64,000 nt of DNA, taken from Panonychus citri (taxonomy: Eukaryota > Arthropoda > Arachnida > Trombidiformes > Tetranychidae). Positions 55,537 through 64,000 of the stretch are shown here, one piece after another. Position numbers and translations under genes: made by a program. The first letter of the stretch is position 1, and every line of letters begins with the position of its first letter. The notes under the pieces are model-generated. The model was given only the letters and a program-made list of their open reading frames with translations. It had not been told where the DNA came from and searched no databases. The stretch lies in assembly GCF_014898815.1 (NCBI RefSeq), contig NW_026515455.1, positions 248,001 to 312,000 on the forward strand, given 5' to 3'.

Positions 55537-57336
55537 AAGTTGATTCAAGAACTTTTCATTCATCATCATCATGTTGGAAAAACAATTGAGACAAATGAAC
55601 TTATTGTTTGCATAATTTACTCACAATGCTAATTGTGAATGCATTTTGTTAATTGTAAATTTGTGTGTTAAAAAGTGATTAATACCATGAAATTATCTGT
55701 GTTTGTTTATAATCACAATCAATCATCACTCAACAATTAACAACATGGGCTTTTTAAATTACTGGTTAATTCAATTATTATTATTGTGATTAATCATCTG
55801 AAACTATGATTTAAGTTGATGTTTATTGTTTACTCTTGTTTATCATTTGATTTGTTTTAACAATTATGGTGTTGAATTGAATTAAATTACTGGTTAATTG
55901 CAGCAAATTAATTAAATCAGATTGTTAATCATTTGTATTCACTCAACATGATCAGTTAATTTATATCAAATTAATGTGATTCTTTTTCTTGATTAACTAT
56001 TGCAATCTCGAAATTCAATTGTCTTATCCAAATGATAGTTAATTAAATTTTTCTTTCTTCTTGATTAACTTTCTTCTTAATCAAGAGAAACACCAAAAGT
56101 CCAAATTAACTGAGAATCAAAGTAAAAACTAAACCATAGAGATGAGAATGAAATTTAATTATGATCAGTCAATTCCCTCGTTAATTGAATAGTTAATACA
56201 AAGCAAATAATCAGAATACAAAATAAGACGATGAATTTGACCAATAATATCACGAAAGGCGAAAGTGAAGAAGCAGAAAAAGTAGCCTCAACTTTTTCGG
56301 GGGCCAAAAAATAGGAACCAAAAACTGGCCTTTCATATGGATTATCCTTGTTATATTTTGGTCTCTAAACTATTTTGGTGAAAAGAAAATTTGAAAATTG
56401 AATAGAAACTATTGAAAAGTAAGTTAACCTTAATAACGACTTTGGGTAAACATTGTGACCTGAAATAGAACACAGAAACCCAAGGTTAACCCAAAAGCGA
56501 AACCGGTTCAAAGTTTAAAAGCCACTTCGGTTTTCTTAGAGTAACAAGATGACCTGACAGTCTCAGTCTATGGGAAAATGTATGTAGACACGACCTTTCG
56601 GTTGGACTTTCGTTTTGTTTTCAGGTCAAGAATCAAAACCTTTGGTCAGTTTTTTTCACTATAATTAACTTGTGATTAACCGTTAACTTGATCTGTTTCT
56701 TTATGTTTTCTTGAAATTGATTTTGCAAGTGAAATAATTACAATACGAGTTGATTGTTAATTTGTTTTCACTTGCATTTCCATTTGATTAAGGTTTAAAT
56801 TGCAATTGTAATTTGATTTACATTTGCATTATCAACAATTTATTTGATTGCAATTACAATCTTCAAGTTCAATGAGCTTTATTTTATTGTAATATCAACA
56901 AGATGATCATCATTATCATCATGTTTACATGATTGACTTTTGTTTTGAATATTTTCTGTTCATTCAACTGTAAACTAGTCTTCATCTTCATCTTCATCCT
57001 TTTAATTTACACCATGGTGATGATGATTAAATATTTGGTCTCATTAATCATTAAATCAACCGATGATAATAATTGAATGTTATTCTTGTAAAATTTTATC
57101 TCTCTCCACAATCAATTTCAAATTGTAATTAGTTAATTTTAGACAATTTGTTTATTGTAATTTAAACTTTACAAGATTTAAAGTCAATTGATTATCCTAA
57201 TCATTCAATTAAATCACAATAATTAATGGTTTAAACTACAAATGAACATCATTTAGATGATAAAACTTTAATCTTCCTTCATCTCAGTCTACAGAAAAAA
57301 ACAGTCGCCATTTTGATACCCTTTCCTAAATCTCTA

Positions 57337-57347
57337 TCATCATCATC

Positions 57348-57406
<59 letters not shown>
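57337..57406. repeat. Compound microsatellite (ATC)n(TC)n
   Basis: About five ATC units pass directly into 27 uninterrupted TC units (57353-57406), the longest simple repeat in the window. Confidence 0.92.
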
Positions 57407-57409
<3 letters not shown>

Positions 57410-59566
57410 ATCCATTCATCTTTCCAGATCTAACCAAATATCACAGACAAAAAAAACCATTTACCAAACTTTAACCTTCTTTGCACTTTCATCCTCATCC
57501 TTATCACCATCTCCATCCTCCTAATCATCATTATCATTTCCCTCCTCATCCTTATTTAACATTGATAATGTTTACTCATTTTTTTGTCTTCCTCATCATT
57601 TTTCACCAATGATCATCAGCTAATCACCAAATCCAGGGATTTACAGCAATTTTAATCACGATTAATACAACAGATTCATTTGTACAAATGAAAACCAAAG
57701 ATTAAGCTTAACCATTTAATTAGCTAATTTAACTAATTCACTCATTCATAATCTAAATCATTGCAAAAAATACATGATATTAATTAACTGCAAGAGCATA
57801 AGAAGAAATGAAAATTGCATGAATTATTGCTTATAAATCATTTCAATGAATTCTTTTAAATTAATAAATCAATTTATCCAACAATTGAGCACAATTAGTT
57901 TTCTCTTGATCAAAATTAACTATTTCCTCTCCATCCGGTTCCACATATATATTTCCTTCAAATTAACAATTAATTAATGAATATAAGAGAATCTTTTGTA
58001 TGAAATTAGTAAAAAAAATATCGCTCACAGTTGATAGAGTAATTTAATTGATGACTTGAAGTGATTTATGAATGAATGAGATATCATCAAATTATCCGAA
58101 ATCAGAATAATAATTCATTTGTAATGTTTCCCCTTCTCGATCAATAACAGATCTAAATCATTAGAATGCTTATCATGCAAAAAGAAATTCAGAAATTGAC
58201 AAAAAAATTCTGAAAATTCAGTAACATTTTAACCGAGCCTTTTGATTGATTAACATGAGAAGATGTTGAACAAAGCAAAATGAAACAATAAGATTATTAA
58301 CCTGAGAGAGAGATGATGATAAACTGATGAGAATAGAAGTCAATTGATTTTTCATGTACCATGAAAAGGTTAATCTCAACTTATTCAGAGTTATATCCAG
58401 GGAATGGATAATATTCTGATAACTGTCTTATATCTCAACAGAAATGACCTTAGTTGTAGTTCATTGAAAAAAACCTTTTATATCCGTGATTGGCTTTACA
58501 GGTGATTCTCATTGATTCATTATAACAATGTAATAAACCTATTCCTAAATGGCTTTTACCCTCGGGTGAGAATTCTGAATATCATGAACATTTATATGCA
58601 TAAAGATAATAATGTTACCATGTTACTCATTTTCATTGTTATCATAAAGTAACCATGATGATCATTACATGGCCAAGAAAAATGAGAACAGTAAAAGTCC
58701 GTTATGACATTGAAAAGAGATTTTTTCTTTGTCTCTCTCCATGAACATCATGATCATTTCATCTGAATAACCCTGAACATAATCTGATCTAAAAACTAAA
58801 TTGGTCAATCATTTCCTTCCCTTTTCCTACCTATCATTTACTATTCTTCTGTCCCCTCTAATATCCCTTCATGATATAATTTGATTCCATGTTATTCAAG
58901 ATTTGTTCTGATGAGATTCAATATAATAAGGATGAAAAAGTTCATTCTACACAAAAAAAGAATAAGAAACAAGATTCGAAAATCCATCGAATTTTTTTTC
59001 TTATCTAACCTTTATTTTCTTATACTCTATTATTATTGTTATTATTATATTGTCATTCCTTTTGTTGATTTTGATTCTGAATAAACTAAATCATCTTGCG
59101 ATTGTGATTCCAATTGATGGACATAAAAAGAGCACTGAAATGTAAGTAAATCGATTACCTTGGTTAATATTATTATCATCTGATAATTGAATTGAAACTG
59201 AATCAATTCAATATCCAAAGAGGTTTCAACTATTTCCCTTTGACGGACAACTTGATCAATAGAAGCAAAAAACTCCCAATCAATCAAAACATTTGCAAGC
59301 ACTGAGGTAATTAATTATCAATTTGCAAGCAATTGACAACCAGACAGTTCTGTAAACCAAAAAGAAATGGAAACCTTTAATCATGATTAAATCAATTCAA
59401 TTATCCTTATTATCATTTGCATCACCTCAGTCAAATTAACTGATGCAAAGCAAATAAACATAATCAGATTTATATTTGCATTCTGATGGCAATTCATAAT
59501 TATGTTGATCTATTGGTCTATTTACAGTAACCAATTAGCTTTAAATTCAATTAGTAACCTTATTCA

Positions 59567-59670
59567 TGGGGATCGCCGAGTTCAGCCTTGCATGAAAAGT
59601 GCGACTTCGTCCTCTCAACACCGAAGCAGCATCAACTTTTTCTCGTGCTTGTACCGGGGAAAAAAGCTAA
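59567..59670 (+). other. Local patch of raised GC in a gene-poor stretch
   Basis: This roughly 100-base patch has clearly more G, C and CpG than its surroundings and is open in one plus frame (DRRVQPCMKSATSSSQHRSS) as part of 59502-59753. It could be an exon of an unrecognised gene, a 5'UTR or a promoter. No homology was recognised. Confidence 0.25.
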
Positions 59671-62600
59671 TAAATTATAACTCTCAGCGAGTGTTCATTG
59701 CACAAGGACAATTTACAAGGCTGATTTTCATATTCGGTATTCCTCTTGCTTGATTGTTGATCAACAATTAGCTATTCACCAAGGTTCTGATTCCATTGAA
59801 CTGAATGAACGAATCTAAATTATCAACTTTTGAACATCTTCTTTGGTGACCTCTGTTGGAGAAATTGAATAACTTTTCATTTGACTAATTTCACTTGTGA
59901 GGAAATTGATTGTTGTCATTTCCATCATCATGTTTTTAGTCTTGCACTTGATTAAGTATCAGGTTGATGATAGTAAACGATGATAGTTGATAGTGTTAAG
60001 ATTACTGATGATTCTGCTAATGATTAATCCTGTTGACATTTTCATTTCTATCTGATTACAGTTTGTTGGTAAAGAAGAAAAAGAAACCAATGTGAAAACT
60101 TATCTCTTTTAGATTTTTTTGCTTCTTCCTCATCTTCTCTTCCTCAGTAATGGAAGATATTATTTCAATGGAAAAAGTAAATATTTACTCAATTTCAGTT
60201 TCATGAACAATCCAAAGTTTACCATGGAAAGTGAATACCCTGAACTCTGTGAATATCCCTTTCAAATTACACACAGATGAAAGTGAATCATTTCAAATGA
60301 TGATGATTCAAATAGTCTGAAGGAAATTTGCTTGTAAATAGTAAATGAAATAACAAATACTGAATAGTAATTAAATTATTATCATCAATTGTCATCAGTA
60401 TATCAATTCTATTGAAATTGAGAACCATGAAATGTATTAATATAAATGATTTCATCGTGTTTCATTTATCTTACCATGAAATGAGAGTGAAAAAACCTCA
60501 GAATTTATTGATTTGTCAGATTTATTTCAATTTCAATCATTATTTTCACTTTTATCTTGATATCCTCATTAATCTGTCAATTTAATGATTCCAATGAGAG
60601 TGAGCAATTTATCAGATTTCATATCGAAACTTTTATGCCATTACTATTTGAATTGGATACCATGAAAAGAGGGTAAATTACCAGGAGATAAAAAATGAAT
60701 ATACATGTGCAGAATACCCTGAATTTTTGAGTAACATACAGACAAATAGGTGAAATTACAAATAAACTGATATTCTGATCGGAAGAAGTTTCCGATAATT
60801 TCATCATGTTGAACTAAATCGTTCCAATGAACTATTATTATGATCAATCCTTTTTCATTTGCTAACATGATGAATATCAGTAACCCAGTTTTGATCTAAT
60901 TCTTTGCCTTTATTTGGCTTTTATCAGATTTTTTCTCTCAACGATCTCCTCACTTCCCCCTGTAACTTATTTTTCTACACCAGAATTTCAGAACTTTCTT
61001 GAAAAGGTGATAACTTATATGAAACATTAAAGCTCACAATTGAATGATGGTTTTCACGGTTATTTTGTTTTCCACATCACTTTCATCTTTAAAGCCATTA
61101 GATGTTTTAAAATGATCTTCACCTTGCAACTGAACTTCATGATGCAAACTCAGACCATCTTCATCTTTATCCTATTCCACAAGATGAACTTTTCTTATTC
61201 TCAAATTTGTTTATCTCTTTTCGTTTTCTTTTTTCAAGTGATCTTTCAACATGATCTTCGCCTCATCTCAAACATAACGATTTCCATTTTTTAAAAGGAT
61301 CAATTTGAATTCTCGCAACATTTTTCCACTTAAATGAGTGTAGATTCATTTGGATATTACCAACACGTTCAAACCATTGATATAATACCAGAGAATAGGA
61401 AAATCCAATATCGAGAGATAGACAGAGAATCATTGATCAAACAAATTCACAATCGATAAACTCACCAGTTTTACCGATACAACGATACGTGATATTGTCT
61501 ATTAGGTTTATTGTAATTCTATCTAATCTGAAGAAAACAATTAACTAGATTATTTAATCTAATTGGTCAACACTGAATATTCAATTATCCACAAACTAAT
61601 ATCACCATTCAGATTGATTTGTCCATTTGATAGCAGGAATTACGATCAATCAAAATAATATTAACATTCACTTTGATTTCATCTTCTAAACTTAATCAGC
61701 TCAAATTAGAAATTAATTAGTATTTGAAATCAATTTGATTATCACTTGACTAGAATTGTAATAACATGAGCCTACGCCTTTACTATTAGTGTTTAAATGT
61801 ATCAAAATTAATTTTCTATCGAAACAATTGATTAGTAATTTAAGATGAAAAGTCTGATTGTGGTTCTCATTTCCTTTTTAAAAGTCGTTTAGATGTTAAT
61901 GAATATCGATTGGGCCCTCGGGCGATTTTAAAATTGTCGAAAGAAAAAGTTATTGCTAATCATCGTTGTCATCTGATTTCGATGATTATTTAGACTTACA
62001 ATTAGTTGATTCGGTTAAGAATTCCATTTTGAAGGATTTGCGTTCATTAATCAGATCACATTTGTACATTTCCAATCTTAATTGCAATTTGATTGAGAGG
62101 TTGATTGTTGATCAAATAATCAACTAAATCATTTTGTCTTGATCACGTTGACATGAAATTGAATACAACCTTGATTGTAATTAATAAATTTTTGTAAACA
62201 AAAACCTTGCAATCAAATTAGCAGTTGATTAAATTAAAGGGTTAATATTTGGTTGAGTGTTAATATGAAATGTTGATTGATTTAAAAATTTAATTTTCTT
62301 TCCTGATCATCATTAATTGATTGTTGTTTTAATTATCGTTGTCCTTTAATTAATTGTTATTTGTTTATAATTATAAACCAAAAATATCAATTGTTGATGG
62401 ACTAGATTGTTAATTTGTAAATTAACCTCGACAAGAAAAACACAATCAACAGATAACAATTAACGATTAATCGCTCTAATTATCTTGTTAAACATTAGAA
62501 ATAAATTTTTCTAATTTTAATTAATTGTAATTTCTTAATCATGTTCATTTTCAAGGATCATAAAATGAATGAGAATCAATTAAAACTAATAAATTGATTG

Positions 62601-64000
62601 ATAAACAAACAAATAGCTCGAGGCATATCAGATTAATTACTCTAATAAGCTGATCACAATTAGCTGATTGTAATTTTAAAACTCATTACAATTGTATAGT
62701 AACGATTAATAATTTTGTAGATTAATTAAATTTTTGAAATTAAATCAGCTAATCAAAAGTTTTGTCTACTAATCTATTTGTTGGTTTTGCCAATCATCTG
62801 GTTGATTGAGTTGTGACAAAATCAATTTATTATTATGATAATTAATTGCAAACTCTAGATTAACGATTGATTTGATTAACATTCAATTGATCACCATTGG
62901 TTTGCTTTTTTGTTTGATTGATCACAATAAAGTTACAATTTATTGATTAGCTTTGATCAGACTAATCAGATCGATAATTGAACCAAAATCAGAGATCAAT
63001 TTATTATTACATTTGCTTACATGATAGTTATCCTTGATTGTGATTAAATTCACGATGATTATAATTGTTATCTGTTGATTGATTTTTTTTATCAACATTT
63101 TCCTAACTTATTTTCACTCACAACAATCAATTGATTGTTAGTATCAACATTGAGTAAACAACAGTAACAGTTAATTATTATATTTAATAACAAGCAAATC
63201 TAATCTAAAGTTTGAGCAATCAAATTGCTGATCTAATTTCTGGTTGATTGTTGTTTCTCATAGATTATTATTTAATCATTTCCGGTGTTAATTGCAATCA
63301 CAATCACCTAACAATAAGTAATTAATTTGATGATCGATTGTAAACAAATATTACTCAATAATTGAATAACAATTTCTACCATTAAATGTAACAGTTTAAA
63401 CTAATCAACAATTTATATTGACATTTAATCACTACCTTACTCTTGATCTACAAAATGTCAATCAGAATGAAGGAAAAGACTAAAAATTATCCACGATAAT
63501 TAAGTAATCAAGGGAATACTTTTCTCGGTGGTATCTAAAAAACTTCAACTAATTAACTTTATTCGAGTTAATTAAAGTTAAATGAATTTAGAGTTTAACT
63601 TGGAAATGTAATTAAGATTCTGTGTCAACTTTTATTCAGATAAAAGTGAAACTATCATGAGGATTCTGATAAAGTTAATCAATGGTTGGGTCATTAGCTG
63701 GAGATAATAATGATAATACCGTTAATGGGACAATGGTCATCTCTCTCTCGATTATCGTGATGATTAATTAGATGCCAATGAATTATGTTGACAAAACACT
63801 GTCCAGAATAACGCCTACAATGTTGATTATCTTGATAATGATTAAGATAATGATCATTATCATAATCAAATAGAATCATGATCATTATTGTTATCACAAT
63901 AATCGAGGAATTCATTGAATGTTCAGATAATGATGTAGTCATAGAATCGTAAAGCTTTTTATCAATGAGAAAATAATCCAAATCTATTGGTTATATTCTA

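Larger units (their letters stand above)
55539..64000. other. About 8.5 kb without a supported gene (long intron or intergenic)
   Basis: AT-rich DNA with many AATTAAC, CAATTA and TGATTA words, one large TC microsatellite (57353-57406), and a small patch of higher GC around 59567-59670. ORFs here are short and repetitive in composition. If the exon ending at 55536 belongs to a gene that continues beyond the window, this is its first long intron. Confidence 0.5.

Noticed and set aside
59502..59753. 83-codon ORF as an independent gene
   Set aside because: Starts at TTG and has no family resemblance; only its GC-raised middle is kept as an open observation.
61911..61926. Short GC cluster (GGGCCCTCGGGCG-like)
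   Set aside because: Only about 15 bases and without an associated frame or repeat; too little to interpret.
1..64000. Search for transposons, tRNA genes, CRISPR arrays, viral insertions or prokaryotic operons
   Set aside because: No transposase, reverse transcriptase, cloverleaf, spaced direct repeats or viral-type coding sequence was recognised by reading.

Overview
This is eukaryotic nuclear DNA, AT-rich, with intron-containing protein-coding genes on both strands. The gene families point to an arthropod: an ABCH-type half-transporter, UNC-13, a metazoan tuberin, TAF1B, and a pair of lineage-specific Cys-rich secreted proteins. An acariform (possibly spider-mite-like) mite is my best guess, held only moderately. 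No rRNA, tRNA, CRISPR array or recognisable transposon was seen.

Layout. 1-10.2 kb: the 3' two-thirds of unc-13 (+; C2B, MUN domain and C2C), entering from the left edge. 12.1-14.3 kb: a single-exon ABCH half-transporter (+). 15.2-19.7 kb: HECTD2 E3 ubiquitin ligase (-, 19 exons). 20.1-21.4 kb: WDR4 (-), divergent from GOSR1 (+, 21.9-22.8 kb). 23.3-23.7 kb: an orphan 134-aa ORF (-). 24.5-27.0 kb: NOA1 mitochondrial GTPase (-), divergent from a small orphan two-exon gene (+, 27.4-27.8 kb). 28.4-32.9 kb: tuberin/TSC2 (+), seemingly without the N-terminal ~650 residues of the human protein. 33.4-35.6 kb (-) and 38.5-40.4 kb (+): head-to-head paralogues encoding Cys-rich secreted proteins. 42.0-47.9 kb: type I PIP5K (-). 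48.7-49.2 kb: DHFR (+), sharing a divergent promoter region with PIP5K. 50.0-52.7 kb: TAF1B (+). 55.3-55.5 kb: an isolated probable coding exon (+), followed by about 8.5 kb with no supported gene.

The genes are mostly housekeeping or neuronal genes with no operon-like logic: synaptic vesicle priming, ubiquitin ligation, tRNA methylation, Golgi SNARE, mitoribosome assembly, mTORC1 control, phosphoinositide synthesis, folate metabolism and Pol I initiation. Exon boundaries come from GT/AG sites plus reading phase and remembered family sequences. In most multi-exon genes the summed exon length is a multiple of three.

The strongest unexpected signal is that four otherwise intact genes (unc-13, HECTD2, NOA1 and the minus-strand Cys-rich gene) each break by exactly one missing base in a short homopolymer. 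This looks like homopolymer under-calling in the assembly, not gene decay. Other points: a perfect 16-bp GC-rich hairpin at base 1; a cluster of three ATCGATA (DRE-like) sites and an E2F-like GCGCGC upstream of DHFR; and CTCF-consensus-like sites in the WDR4/GOSR1 divergent promoter. No clearly new molecular system was found. The Cys-rich secreted pair is the best candidate for undescribed biology.
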